From assembly GCF_001294335.1 (NCBI RefSeq), contig NZ_LGKG01000139.1:42010-106009 (forward strand): DNA of 64,000 nucleotides, given 5' to 3'. This document shows, one piece after another, positions 8,314-16,013 of the stretch. This DNA comes from Streptomyces chattanoogensis. Lineage in GTDB: Bacteria; Actinomycetota; Actinomycetes; Streptomycetales; Streptomycetaceae. Numbering within the stretch: position 1 is the stretch's first letter; each line of letters opens with the position of its first letter. The notes beneath the pieces are model-generated. The model did not search any database and was not told where the DNA came from. It was given only the letters and a program-made list of their open reading frames with translations. The position numbers were made by a program, and so were the translations under genes.

Positions 8314-8354
8314 GGGGTCGGACGTGGGACGTGGGGCGTCCCACGTCCGACCCC
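8314..8354. terminator. Perfect 18-bp hairpin built from GACGTC repeats
   Basis: Left arm GGGGTCGGACGTGGGACG (8314-8331), loop TGGGG, right arm CGTCCCACGTCCGACCCC (8337-8354). It lies between convergent genes (RNase H/phosphatase and eda) and is a strong bidirectional terminator candidate made from the same GGACGTC units that are scattered through the window. Confidence 0.8.
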
Positions 8355-8371
8355 GTTCGTGTGAGTGAGCG

Positions 8372-9037
8372 TCAGGGCGCCGCCAACTGTGCTGCCTCCC
8401 GGGCGAGTTGGCGTACCCGGCGCCAGTCCTTCGCGGCCAGCGCGTCCGCCGGGAGCATCCAGGTGCCGCCGACGCAGCCCACGTTCGGCAGCGCCAGATA
8501 CGAGGGTGCCGAGGCCAGGCCGATCCCGCCGGTCGGGCAGAACCGGGCCCGGGGGAGCGGGGCGGCCAGTGAGGTGAGGTAGGACGTCCCACCTGCCGCC
8601 TCCGCCGGGAAGAACTTCAGCTCGGTGATGCCCTCGTCGAGGAGTGTGACCACCTCCGACGCCGTCGAGACGCCCGGCAGGAACGGCACTCCGGAGTCCC
8701 TCATCGCCCCCAGCAGCCGCGGCGACCAGCCCGGGCTGACCAGGAAGCGGGAACCGGCCGCGCGGGCCGCCGCGACATGCTCCGGGGCCAGCAGCGTCCC
8801 GGCGCCGACCACCGCGTCCGGGACCTCGGCGGCGATGGCCCGGATGGCGTCCAGAGCGGCGGGTGTCCGCAGCGTCACCTCGATCGCCGGCAGCCCGCCC
8901 GCGACGAGCGCACGGGCGAGCGGTACGGCATCGGCGGCGTCCTGCACCACGACGACCGGGATGACGGGGGCGAGTCCGAGGACCGAGGGGGCGGGGGAGG
9001 CGGGCGCGGGGGAGGAGGCGCTGGTCACGCCGCCCAT
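8372..9037 (-). CDS. eda: 2-dehydro-3-deoxyphosphogluconate (KDPG) aldolase
   Basis: 221 residues, class I aldolase TIM barrel. Seen: IPVVVVQD at the first strand, IEVTLRTP with the general-base Glu53, GAGTLL, PGVSTASEV, and ELKFFPAEAAGG with the Schiff-base Lys141. It would split KDPG (Entner-Doudoroff) or a related 2-keto-3-deoxy acid into pyruvate and an aldehyde. Start is the ATG at 9037; the preceding codons are low-complexity. Just after the active-site motif, codons for GGTSYLT form GGTGGGACGTCCTACC, a copy of the dispersed palindromic repeat inside the gene. An operator-like dyad lies upstream (9061-9086). Confidence 0.88.
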   Translation of the reverse strand: MGGVTSASSPAPASPAPSVLGLAPVIPVVVVQDAADAVPLARALVAGGLPAIEVTLRTPAALDAIRAIAAEVPDAVVGAGTLLAPEHVAAARAAGSRFLVSPGWSPRLLGAMRDSGVPFLPGVSTASEVVTLLDEGITELKFFPAEAAGGTSYLTSLAAPLPRARFCPTGGIGLASAPSYLALPNVGCVGGTWMLPADALAAKDWRRVRQLAREAAQLAAP

Positions 9038-9060
9038 GGTGCGCTCGGCTTTCCATGCCT

Positions 9061-9086
9061 CGCAACGACTGTTGCGTATGGTGCAA
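9061..9086. promoter_or_regulatory. Operator-like inverted repeats upstream of eda
   Basis: CGCAAC-GACT-GTTGCG is a perfect 6-bp dyad at 9061-9076, and TTGCGTATGGTGCAA (9072-9086) forms a second overlapping dyad TTGC/GCAA. They lie 24 to 50 nt before the eda start on the minus strand, a position suited to repression. The regulator is not identifiable here. Confidence 0.4.
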
Positions 9087-9161
9087 TCGTGCGCGCCGGG
9101 TGCCGGGTGCCGGGCACCTGAGTCCCGGTCCCACGTCCCAGAGCCGGCGGGGCAGAAGGGT

Positions 9162-9300
9162 GCGGGACGCAGGACGCAGGACGTTGGACGTCGGATGTCG
9201 GATGTCGGACGTGGGGCGTCGGGCGTCAGGCGTCGGGTTGGGCGTCGGACGTCGGATCGGGCGTCCGGCCCGGCACACAGCACCTTGGACGTCGGACGTC
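9162..9300. repeat. Dense GACGTC/GACGC repeat array
   Basis: About 140 bp made almost wholly of degenerate 8-10 bp units such as GGACGCAG, GGACGTCG, GGATGTCG and GGGCGTCG. It separates the eda promoter region from the yaaA stop codon and ends exactly at that stop. No open reading frame here looks coding. Confidence 0.75.
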
Positions 9301-10098
9301 CTACAGCTCCGTCACGATCACATCGATGGCCCACGCCTTCCCACCCTTGGCCGGGGCCTCGGCCTCCACCACGTAACCGAGCCCGCGCAGCGCCTCCACC
9401 AGCTCCGCCGGGCCCTCCGGCCGCAGCCCCGCCGTCAGCAGGTCGCGGACCAGCCGCCCCTTGGTCGCCTTGTTGAAGTGGCTGACCACCGACCGCTTCT
9501 CCACCCCGCCCACGATCTTCGACTGCAGCACCCGCACCGTGGCGGTGCGCCCCGCCACCTCGCCCTTGGGCTTCCACGCCGTCGCATACGCCGCCGACCG
9601 CAGATCCAGCACCAGCCCCGCCCCGGCGGCCTCCGGCAGCACCTCGGCCATCGGCGCCCGCCAGTACGCGCCCAGCGCCCCCAGCGCGGGCAGCTTCACG
9701 CCCATCGAGCAGCGGTAGGACGGAATCCGGTCGCCGATCCGTACGGCGCCCCACAGCCCCGAGAACACCAGCAGCGACTCCTCGGCCAGCCGCCGCGCCC
9801 GCGCGTCCAGGGAGGCCAGCCCCAGGGCGTCGTACAGCACTCCGGTGTAGATCTCGCCGGCCGGCCGGGTCCCCGCGCTGCGCAGCCCGGCGTTCTTGCC
9901 GATCTCGCCCCGCAGCCCCTGGCTGAGCCCGAGCACCTCCTGGGCCTTGACCGTGTCCCCCGCGCACAGCTCGACGAGCTCCTCCAGCACCGCCTCGCGC
10001 GCCGGGTTCAGCCCTGGCAGCGACAGTGATCCCACGTCCAACGTCGGACCCCCATCTCCCGTGGCCTTCCCCTCGGACGGCGGCAACAGCACGAGCAC
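9301..10098 (-). CDS. yaaA: YaaA/UPF0246 peroxide stress protein
   Basis: 265 residues. The N-terminal LLPPSEGK signature, LYDALGL, FSGLWGAVR and SHFNKATKGRLVR are all typical of YaaA, a DNA-binding protein that in E. coli limits intracellular free iron during peroxide stress. The start is the GTG (VLVLLPPSEG) preceded by GGAG at 6 nt; upstream GTGs are less well placed. Residues 16-22 (PTLDVGS) are encoded by GACGTTGGACGTGGGATC, which matches the dispersed repeat and seems to have entered a surface loop. Confidence 0.88.
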   Translation of the reverse strand: MLVLLPPSEGKATGDGGPTLDVGSLSLPGLNPAREAVLEELVELCAGDTVKAQEVLGLSQGLRGEIGKNAGLRSAGTRPAGEIYTGVLYDALGLASLDARARRLAEESLLVFSGLWGAVRIGDRIPSYRCSMGVKLPALGALGAYWRAPMAEVLPEAAGAGLVLDLRSAAYATAWKPKGEVAGRTATVRVLQSKIVGGVEKRSVVSHFNKATKGRLVRDLLTAGLRPEGPAELVEALRGLGYVVEAEAPAKGGKAWAIDVIVTEL

Positions 10099-10185
10099 GG
10101 TGATCTCCTTCACGGCGGTACGGGTGGGGGTGCGGCCCCAAGAAAGCGTATGGCCTGCGCCGCGGCACGCCGTCACAGGGGAATT

Positions 10186-10211
10186 CCGCCCCGGCGCGGG
10201 CGCCGGGGCGG
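10186..10211. other. Perfect 12-bp hairpin in a divergent promoter region
   Basis: CCGCCCCGGCGC, GG, then GCGCCGGGGCGG. It lies between the divergent yaaA and RNB genes, where no gene ends, so it is not an ordinary terminator. It could end a short antisense or leader transcript, or be a protein-binding dyad. Confidence 0.5.
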
Positions 10212-10379
10212 TCACCTCGCTGCGGCGGCGCCGGACCCGCAGGGGCGGGCGGCCGGCACCGCACCACGGGCGCCCGATGCCCCGGCCGCGGGGGAGCGCA
10301 CCGGGCCGCCGGCGCCCGGTGCGCCGGGCTGGACGATCACACCGAGCCGCAACCGCCGGTCCGCCATACGCTCGGTTTC

Positions 10380-11864
10380 ATGCCCCGTCGCCATATGCAT
10401 GTGACCGACGCTGCCGAGGCCCCGCTGCGTGCCGCGCTGCACGACCTGCGCGGACAACTGGAGATCCCGGACCACTTCCCGCCCACGGCCCAGGCCGAGG
10501 CGGAGAGCGCCGCCCGTGCCCCGCGTATCCCGGCCGGCGACGGGGCGGTGGTGACCGAGCACACCCTCGAGGACGCCACCAACCTCCCCCTCTTCACCAT
10601 CGACCCGCCCGGTGCCCTCGACCTCGACCAGGCGATGTTCCTGTCCCGGCGGCACGGCGGCGGCTTCCGCATCCACTACGCCATCGCCGATGTGGCCTCC
10701 TTCGTCACCCCCGGCGGCGCCCTCGACGCCGAGGCGCACCACCGCGTGGCCACCCTCTACTTCCCCGACGAACGCATCCCGCTGCACCCGCACACCCTCA
10801 GCGAGGGCGCCGCCAGCCTGCTCCCCGACCAGGACCGCCCGGCCGTCCTGTGGCAGCTCGACCTCGACGCGCACGGCGCCCTGACCAACGCCTCCGTCCG
10901 CCGCGCCCTGGTCCGCTCCCGTGCCCGGCTCGACTACGCGGGCGTCCAGCGGGTCATCGACGACGGAACCGCCGAGGAGCCGCTCGCCCTGCTCCGCGAG
11001 ATCGGCCTGCTCCGGGAGGAACAGGAGGTCGCCCGGGGCGCGATCTCCCTCCACGTCCCCGAGCAGCAGATCATCGAGCACGACGGCCGCTACACCCTGG
11101 CCTACCGCGCCCCGCTCCCGGCCGACGGCTGGAACGCCCAGATCTCCCTGCTCACCGGCATGGCCGCGGCCGAGCTGATGCTCGCCTCCGGCACCGGCAT
11201 CCTCCGTACGCTGCCGATCGCCCGCGACGGCTCCGTGGCCCGCCTGAGGCTGACCGCCCGCGCGCTCGGCGTCGACTGGCCGCACCACACCTCGTACGCC
11301 GCCCTGATCCGCACCCTCGACCCGCGCCGCGAGGCCCATGCGGCCTTCCTCCAGGAGTGCACCACCCTGCTGCGCGGCGCGGGCTACACCGCCTTCGACG
11401 GCACCCCGCCGGACGCCTCCGCCGCACAGCACGCCGCCGTCGCCGCCCCGTACGCGCACGCCACCGCGCCGCTGCGGCGGCTGGTCGACCGCTACACCTC
11501 CGAGCTGTGCCTGGCCGCCTCGGCAGGCGCCGCACCCGCCGACTGGGTCCGCGGCGCGCTGGCCGCACTGCCGGACGAGATGGAGACCGGCACCCAGCGC
11601 GCCAACCAGGTGGAGCGGGCCTGCGTCGACCTGGTGGAGGCGGCGCTGCTGCGCGACCGGGTGGGCGAGGTCTTCGACGCCCTGGTGGTCGAGAGGGAGG
11701 AGGACGACCCCACCCAGGGCACCGTCCACCTCTACGACCCCGCCGTCGTCGGCCACATCGAGTCCGCCGCCGACGGCCCGGCCCTCCCCCTCGGCCACCG
11801 CATCCGCGTCCGCCTCACCGCCGCCGAACCGGGCAGCGCCCCGGTCCGCTTCACCCCTGCCTGA
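10380..11864 (+). CDS. RNB-domain exoribonuclease (RNase II/R family)
   Basis: 494 residues. The RNB catalytic block is at about 75-110: FTIDPPGALDLDQAMF, holding the clustered Asp residues that bind metal, then YAIADVASFV. HPHTLSEGAASLLPDQ and YAHATAPLRRLVDRYTSEL are further RNB signatures. It lacks clear cold-shock and S1 domains, as in the shorter actinobacterial members. A 3'-5' RNA exonuclease role follows from the family. The start ATG lies 7 nt after TACGCT, a TANNNT box, so the mRNA is probably leaderless. Its last 14 nt overlap the end of the convergent membrane protein gene. Confidence 0.9.
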   Translation: MPRRHMHVTDAAEAPLRAALHDLRGQLEIPDHFPPTAQAEAESAARAPRIPAGDGAVVTEHTLEDATNLPLFTIDPPGALDLDQAMFLSRRHGGGFRIHYAIADVASFVTPGGALDAEAHHRVATLYFPDERIPLHPHTLSEGAASLLPDQDRPAVLWQLDLDAHGALTNASVRRALVRSRARLDYAGVQRVIDDGTAEEPLALLREIGLLREEQEVARGAISLHVPEQQIIEHDGRYTLAYRAPLPADGWNAQISLLTGMAAAELMLASGTGILRTLPIARDGSVARLRLTARALGVDWPHHTSYAALIRTLDPRREAHAAFLQECTTLLRGAGYTAFDGTPPDASAAQHAAVAAPYAHATAPLRRLVDRYTSELCLAASAGAAPADWVRGALAALPDEMETGTQRANQVERACVDLVEAALLRDRVGEVFDALVVEREEDDPTQGTVHLYDPAVVGHIESAADGPALPLGHRIRVRLTAAEPGSAPVRFTPA

Positions 11865-12459
11865 CCGCCGCGGATTCCCCGGCCGCCGCCCGTACGGCCG
11901 CCACCGCGCCCCGCGCGTCGTCGGCATGGAACCGCACCGTACGCACCACCTCCCGCCGCCCCAACAGCCGTACGGCAACGACCGGTTCGGCCAGCACGAC
12001 GGTCACGGACGTCTGCCCGCCCACCGCCATGACGAGGGTCTCTTCCTCCCGCTTCTCGGAGAACCGGAGGTCGTGCCGTACGGAGGCGATCCGCTCCAGC
12101 GGTATGCGTATCTCCATCCGGGCTCCGTCCCGCAACAGCAGGCTCTCCGCCCCGAGCACATGCGGCCGGGTGACCGCCGCCGCCTGGAACCCCAGCATCA
12201 TCAGCACCGTGTACACGTCGAGGACCAGCGTCACCGCATGCGGCACCGGATGATCCGCGAGCAGCACGCCCACCGCGACGGTCTCCACCAGGCACACGAA
12301 CGTCAGCCCGTAGATGTTCGCCGCCTGTCCCGCCGCGTACGCCAGGGGACGCTCGTCCGCCGCCACCCCGATCCGCCGCCGCGCCACCCACCACACCAGG
12401 CCGGCCAGCCACCGGGCCTCATGGGCGGCCAGCCGGCGCAGCGCACCGACCCGGCTCAC
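11851..12459 (-). CDS. Membrane protein with PH-like domain
   Basis: 202 residues from a GTG. Two hydrophobic segments (about 47-68 and 78-98) follow a basic N-terminus. The rest (about 100-190) has the strand pattern of a bacterial PH-like domain: PLERIASVRHDLRFSE, TLVMAVGGQTSVTVVLAEPV. The start overlaps the upstream merR stop as GTGA, so the two are translationally coupled and likely share the MerR-controlled promoter. Function unknown; perhaps a membrane effector of that regulator. Confidence 0.75.
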   Translation of the reverse strand: MSRVGALRRLAAHEARWLAGLVWWVARRRIGVAADERPLAYAAGQAANIYGLTFVCLVETVAVGVLLADHPVPHAVTLVLDVYTVLMMLGFQAAAVTRPHVLGAESLLLRDGARMEIRIPLERIASVRHDLRFSEKREEETLVMAVGGQTSVTVVLAEPVVAVRLLGRREVVRTVRFHADDARGAVAAVRAAAGESAAVRQG

Positions 12460-13268
12460 CGGACACGCTCCGCAACCAGCCGGATCGCCCGGCGCACGGC
12501 CTCGGCCTGCGCGGGCGCGAACTGCGCGTAGTACGCCGCCAGAAATCCGCCGTCCGCCTCCGCACCCCCTCCGGCCGCCCGCGCCCAGTTCTCCGCGCCC
12601 GCCCCGGCAACCGCCGCGTCCGGAATACAGCCGGCGAGCGCCTGTGCTGCCTGTGCCACCCTGGGGTCGTCCGGTGCGGCCTCGGCGAGCGCGTCGAGCA
12701 GCCCGTACACCTCGTACGTCCGCTCCATCGCCCCCGGCGCCGAGGCCGCCTCCCCGAGCAGCTCCACCATCCGCTTGCCCGCCTCTTCTCCCCCCGTGGA
12801 CTCGAGCAGCGCCAGAACCTCCCGCTCCGTCGCCGCCATCGCGGGTTCCGGACCGGGACGCGCCGCCGAGGCGCGGGCCATCTCCCCGAAGAGCGCGGCC
12901 AGTTCATCGGATACGGGCCCCTCCGCGGGCAGCCCGCCGTGCTCCTCCGCCTGCCGCCGCAGCGCGGTCAGCCGGGCCCGTCGCGCCCGGATCTCCTCCT
13001 CCTGGCGGGCCAGGTCCGCGTCCAGCTCGGCCAGTACCTCGTGCAGCTCGCGCCCGGAGTCGTCGGCGAGCACGTCCCGCACCTCCTCCAGCCCGAGCCC
13101 CAGCTCCGTCAGCCGCCGCACGCGCGCCAGCGCGACCGCGTCCCGCAGCCCGTACTCCCGGTAGCCGTTGGCCCGGCGCTCGGGCTCGGGCAGCAGCCCG
13201 AGATGGTGGTAGTGGCGCACGGCGCGGGTGCTCACGCCGACCAGACCTGCGAGTTCTCCGATCCTCAT
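12456..13268 (-). CDS. MerR-family transcriptional regulator
   Basis: 270 residues. The N-terminal winged helix is MRIGELAGLVGVSTRAVRHYHHLGLLPEP followed by NGYREYG in two pieces of the standard MerR DNA-binding fold, then the LARVRRLTELGLGLEEV dimerisation region and a coiled coil (about 80-120). The C-terminal half is all-helical and resembles TipA-like effector regions. The likely self-regulated promoter has a 19-bp spacer between TTGACC and TCTACT, with a dyad between, and gives a leaderless message. Coupled to the PH-like membrane gene. Confidence 0.9.
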   Translation of the reverse strand: MRIGELAGLVGVSTRAVRHYHHLGLLPEPERRANGYREYGLRDAVALARVRRLTELGLGLEEVRDVLADDSGRELHEVLAELDADLARQEEEIRARRARLTALRRQAEEHGGLPAEGPVSDELAALFGEMARASAARPGPEPAMAATEREVLALLESTGGEEAGKRMVELLGEAASAPGAMERTYEVYGLLDALAEAAPDDPRVAQAAQALAGCIPDAAVAGAGAENWARAAGGGAEADGGFLAAYYAQFAPAQAEAVRRAIRLVAERVR

Positions 13269-13274
13269 GCGGCC

Positions 13275-13305
13275 AGTAGAAACGTTGCCGCTGCGACAAG
13301 GTCAA
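13275..13305 (-). promoter_or_regulatory. MerR-type promoter (19-bp spacer) for merR
   Basis: On the minus strand: -35 TTGACC (13305-13300), a 19-bp spacer containing the dyad TTGTCGCAGCGGCAA, and -10 TCTACT (13280-13275). Six nt separate the -10 box from the ATG at 13268, so transcription should start at or near the ATG. The over-long spacer with a central dyad is the hallmark of MerR-activated promoters. Confidence 0.7.
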
Positions 13306-13330
13306 GCCGCCGCCGCGCGCCAGGTAGCAT
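13301..13330 (+). promoter_or_regulatory. Likely rnpB promoter
   Basis: A -10 box TAGCAT at 13325-13330 sits about 10 nt before the predicted RNase P RNA 5' end. A weak -35 (GTCAAG, 13301-13306) at 18-bp spacing overlaps the -35 of the divergent merR promoter. Confidence 0.5.
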
Positions 13331-13339
13331 GGTCGGCAC

Positions 13340-13759
13340 GGCGGACGAGCCGGCCGGGCGGCCGCGTGGAGACCTTCCGGTCTCCCCGAGGAACGTCCGG
13401 GCTCCACAGGGCAGGGTGGTGGGTAACGCCCACCCGGGGTGACCCGCGGGACAGTGCCACAGAAAACAGACCGCCGGGGCCGCAAGGCCTCGGTAAGGGT
13501 GAAACGGTGGTGTAAGAGACCACCAGCCTCCGAGGTGACTCGGAGGGCTAGGTAAACCCCACCCGGAGCAAGGTCAAGAGGAGCTGCCATTCCGACTGGG
13601 ATGATGGCTCTGCGCGGACGACCGAGGGCTGCCCGCCCGAGTCCGCGGGTAGACCGCACGAGGCTGTCGGCAACGGCAGCCCTAGATGGATGGCCGCCTC
13701 CCCTCGGCCCGCAAGGACCGGGGGAGACAGAACCCGGCGTACAGGCCGACTCGTCCGCC
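13340..13759 (+). ncRNA. rnpB: RNase P RNA, class A
   Basis: Universally conserved parts are visible: GAGGAACGTCCGGGCTCCAC near the 5' end (CRI), ACAGAAAACAGACCGCC, GGTAAGGGTGAAACGGTG, GGTAAACCCCACCCGGAGC, the AGAGGAGCT region, and CCGCACGAGG then AGACAGAACCCGGCGTACAG (CRV) near the 3' end. The ends were set by helix P1: GGCGGACGAG at 13340-13349 pairs with CTCGTCCGCC at 13750-13759. It cleaves the 5' leader of pre-tRNAs together with RnpA. A weak hairpin follows at 13765-13785. Flanked by the divergent merR and a convergent GRDP-like gene. Confidence 0.96.
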
Positions 13760-13903
13760 GCCTGCGCCCCTCACCTGCGAGGGCGGGGGCGGAATACGCA
13801 GACCGGGCCGAATCGGACCGCACGGCCGAAGGCCTCGCCACCAAGCCGCCTACGAACTCACCGTCCGGCCCGTCCCGTAGGCGGCGGGCCTGGCTCACGG
13901 CCC

Positions 13904-14401
13904 CTAGTCGCCCCCACCCCCACCGCAGGAAGAGCCGCAAGAGGAGCCACAGGAAGAGGTGGAACAGCCGCCGCCCGGATGGCCGGGGCGCCGTCTGCAG
14001 TTCGCCCCCACCGGAACCGGTGCGTCGGTCGGCACCGTCCACAGTTCCTTGTCCGCGCTGAGCCCCGCCTCTTCGATCAGGGCCACGGTCCGCAGGTGCT
14101 CGTCCGGAGTGTGATCGGTGTGGTCCGGCCCGTCGGGGTAGTGGTGGATGAAGTGTCCGAGCCGGGCGCACAGCGTGGCGTACAGCGCCGTGTGCAGGAT
14201 GAGGGCGTGCCACCCCTCGTCGACGATGCGCGAAGGCCGGACGGTCGCCGCCGGGAACTTCGCGGCGGCCACGAGGAATTTCAGGGCTTCTGCCACGACG
14301 CGCCTGGCCGTGGGCTCGTCCATGCCGGGGTTGTTGTCCATGACGGTTGCGACGACACCCCTGAACGCGTCAGGAGCGAGCAAACCGCGTACATCGTGCA
14401 T
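13904..14401 (-). CDS. GRDP-like domain protein with Cys/Ser/Gly-rich tail
   Basis: 165 residues. The helical core has EGWHALILHTALY then GHFIHHYP, which resembles the glycine-rich-domain-protein-like family (WHxHIL..T..Y pattern). After about residue 135 comes a basic turn (CRRRPGHPGGG) and a tail with SSCGSSCGSSC ending in five Gly and Asp; it holds four closely spaced cysteines. No signal peptide. The tail could bind metal, form disulfides, or be modified like a ribosomal peptide; none is shown. It starts well downstream of the SRPBCC/TetR pair on the same strand. Function unknown. Confidence 0.75.
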   Translation of the reverse strand: MHDVRGLLAPDAFRGVVATVMDNNPGMDEPTARRVVAEALKFLVAAAKFPAATVRPSRIVDEGWHALILHTALYATLCARLGHFIHHYPDGPDHTDHTPDEHLRTVALIEEAGLSADKELWTVPTDAPVPVGANCRRRPGHPGGGCSTSSCGSSCGSSCGGGGGD

Positions 14402-14497
14402 GTGCGTGCTTCCTTCCTGGTGTGCTTCCTCGGGCGCCCGCCCCGGCCGTTCGACCTGCCAGGAACGATCCGGCCCGGCGGGAGTCTCTTCGTTCGG

Positions 14498-15070
14498 TCA
14501 CCCCACCCGTCGACCACCGTGCTCCGGGCTGTCCGCCGCGATGTCCGCCGCGCTGTCCGCGGAACCGGGCACGGGTGACTCCAGATGCTGTGTGAGGCGC
14601 TGGAGCGTGGTGCCGATGTTGGCGTTGTTGATGCCGATGCGGTCGGAGACGCCGGTGATCAGGACGGCGAAGGGGATGAACCACAGCGGCACCCGCAGCC
14701 AGTTGGTCTCGGTGACGGTGCAGCCCTCGGTCGTGGGGGCGATGTCGTACTGCCAGCGGGAGATGGGGACTCCGAGCGCCGCCGTCACCTCGTAGGCGAA
14801 GCGCCGGCCCGGTTCGGCATCCGTGATACGGCAGGTGGTGACCCAGCGGCGCAGGCCGTTGCGGTTGTGGCCGCGGAAGCGGGCGCCGACCGCCGCCGCC
14901 GTGGCGCCGCCCAGCCAGCGGGCACGGTGGGCCTCTTCGGCGAGACGGATCATGACGGGCGGGTCGCTGACCACGCGGTAGGCATCGGCCGGGGTTGCCC
15001 TGATGGTCACCGTGCCGGTGGCCGCGGGTTCCGGGAATCGCGGTATGCGCCTCAGACGCGGTACGGGCAT
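14498..15070 (-). CDS. SRPBCC-family (START-like) lipid/polyketide-binding protein
   Basis: 190 residues. N-terminal TGTVTIRATPADAYRVVSDP and the central RWVTTCRITDAEPGRRFAYEV, then SRWQYDIAPTTEGCTVTETN, give the helix-grip order of polyketide cyclase/dehydrase-like SRPBCC proteins. A hydrophobic helix (WFIPFAVLITGV) follows and the end is Ala/Asp-rich. Start is the ATG after GAGGAGGCTCCG. A perfect 27-bp palindrome lies 14-40 nt upstream and the upstream gene is a TetR regulator, so expression is probably repressed by that protein. Ligand unknown. Confidence 0.85.
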   Translation of the reverse strand: MPVPRLRRIPRFPEPAATGTVTIRATPADAYRVVSDPPVMIRLAEEAHRARWLGGATAAAVGARFRGHNRNGLRRWVTTCRITDAEPGRRFAYEVTAALGVPISRWQYDIAPTTEGCTVTETNWLRVPLWFIPFAVLITGVSDRIGINNANIGTTLQRLTQHLESPVPGSADSAADIAADSPEHGGRRVG

Positions 15071-15083
15071 CGGAGCCTCCTCG

Positions 15084-15110
15084 GCTGATGTAATCAGTGA
15101 TTACATCAGC
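15084..15110. promoter_or_regulatory. TetR operator, perfect 12-bp inverted repeat
   Basis: GCTGATGTAATC, AGT, GATTACATCAGC. It lies in the 54-bp gap between the tetR stop and the SRPBCC start, covering the expected promoter/5' end of the SRPBCC gene. TetR-family dimers bind dyads of just this type, and it is unusually AT-rich for this genome. The related TGTAATC half also implies an AT-rich -10 here. Confidence 0.8.
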
Positions 15111-15124
15111 GGGTGAAGGGGCGG

Positions 15125-15742
15125 TCAAGGTCCCGTGCGGCCAGGGGAGTTGGCGATGCCGAGGCCGAAGGTGTCCAGGACCTCCTCGGCCAGCTGCTCC
15201 GCCCGGTCCGGCGGCAGATATCCGTCGACGATCATCTGCGACAGGCCGTAGACGATTGCCTGTCCCGCCAGGCCCACGATCGCGGGATCGCCGGGACGCA
15301 GCACACCGGCCTTCTGGTCGGTGAGGATGATGCCGGTGAGAACCCGCTCGATGTCGGAGAGGCGCCGGCGCAGTTCGGGGGGCTGACTGTCGCCGAACAC
15401 CCTGGTCTTGATCAGCTCGAAACGGCGCGGGTAGCGGATCGCGAAACGGACGAAGCCCAGGCCGAAAGCGCGCATCACGGAACCCTCGGCGTCTGCGACC
15501 ATGCCGAGCTGCCACTCTCCGAAATCCGCGAGGATGCGGTCGGCAACCGCTGTCAGCAGCGCCTGGCGGTCGGCGAAATGCCGGAACGGCGCTCCCGGTG
15601 ACACCCCTGCCCGTCGCGCGACTTCCCGTACGGTCACATGCTCCATCCCGCGCTCGTCCAGGAGCTCGATGGCCGCCGCGGTGAGGGCGGCGGGGAGGCC
15701 GCCATGGTGATAGCCGGCGCGTTCGGTGGGCTTGCCCTTCAT
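15125..15742 (-). CDS. TetR-family transcriptional regulator
   Basis: 205 residues. The N-terminal helix-turn-helix is clear: HHGGLPAALTAAAIELLDE, VTVREVARRAGVSPGAPFRHF, ADRQALLTAVAD. The C-terminal ligand/dimer domain includes RRFELIKTRVFG and GLAGQAIVYGLSQMIVDGYLP, in the TetR C-terminal WHG-like group. It is followed after 54 bp by the SRPBCC gene, with a perfect palindrome in between, so it most likely represses that gene and perhaps senses the compound the SRPBCC protein binds. Confidence 0.92.
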   Translation of the reverse strand: MKGKPTERAGYHHGGLPAALTAAAIELLDERGMEHVTVREVARRAGVSPGAPFRHFADRQALLTAVADRILADFGEWQLGMVADAEGSVMRAFGLGFVRFAIRYPRRFELIKTRVFGDSQPPELRRRLSDIERVLTGIILTDQKAGVLRPGDPAIVGLAGQAIVYGLSQMIVDGYLPPDRAEQLAEEVLDTFGLGIANSPGRTGP

Positions 15743-15965
15743 GCAGGCAGTGCTACCACACGCGGGAATGCGGGCGGCCGGTGCGCCTGAGCCGCAGCCG
15801 GTTTCCCTGAGGGGCCTCCAGCCATTCCCCGTAGGCCGATCGTTTCGGCGGGTGCGGCCTTGTGCAGAGCATCTCGGTTCATGGAAAAGCGCCGCTCAGA
15901 CGATTGCTGAGGCGGGCGGTGGGAAATGAGCCGGCGGTTGTGTGTGAGCCGGCTGTATATGAACC

Positions 15966-16001
15966 GGCGGTGGGGAGCGTGTACGCGTCCTCCCCACCGC
16001 C
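15966..16001. terminator. Hairpin terminator after secreted peptide gene
   Basis: GGCGGTGGGGA (15966-15976) pairs with TCCCCACCGCC (15991-16001), 11 bp. It lies 12 nt beyond the stop of the small secreted-protein gene on the minus strand. The rest of 15743-16013 shows no gene. Confidence 0.7.
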
Positions 16002-16013
16002 TTGTTCTCGTCA

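Noticed and set aside
13765..13785. rnpB terminator
   Set aside because: The stem (CGCCCCTC/GAGGGCG) is short and imperfect; too weak to list as a feature.
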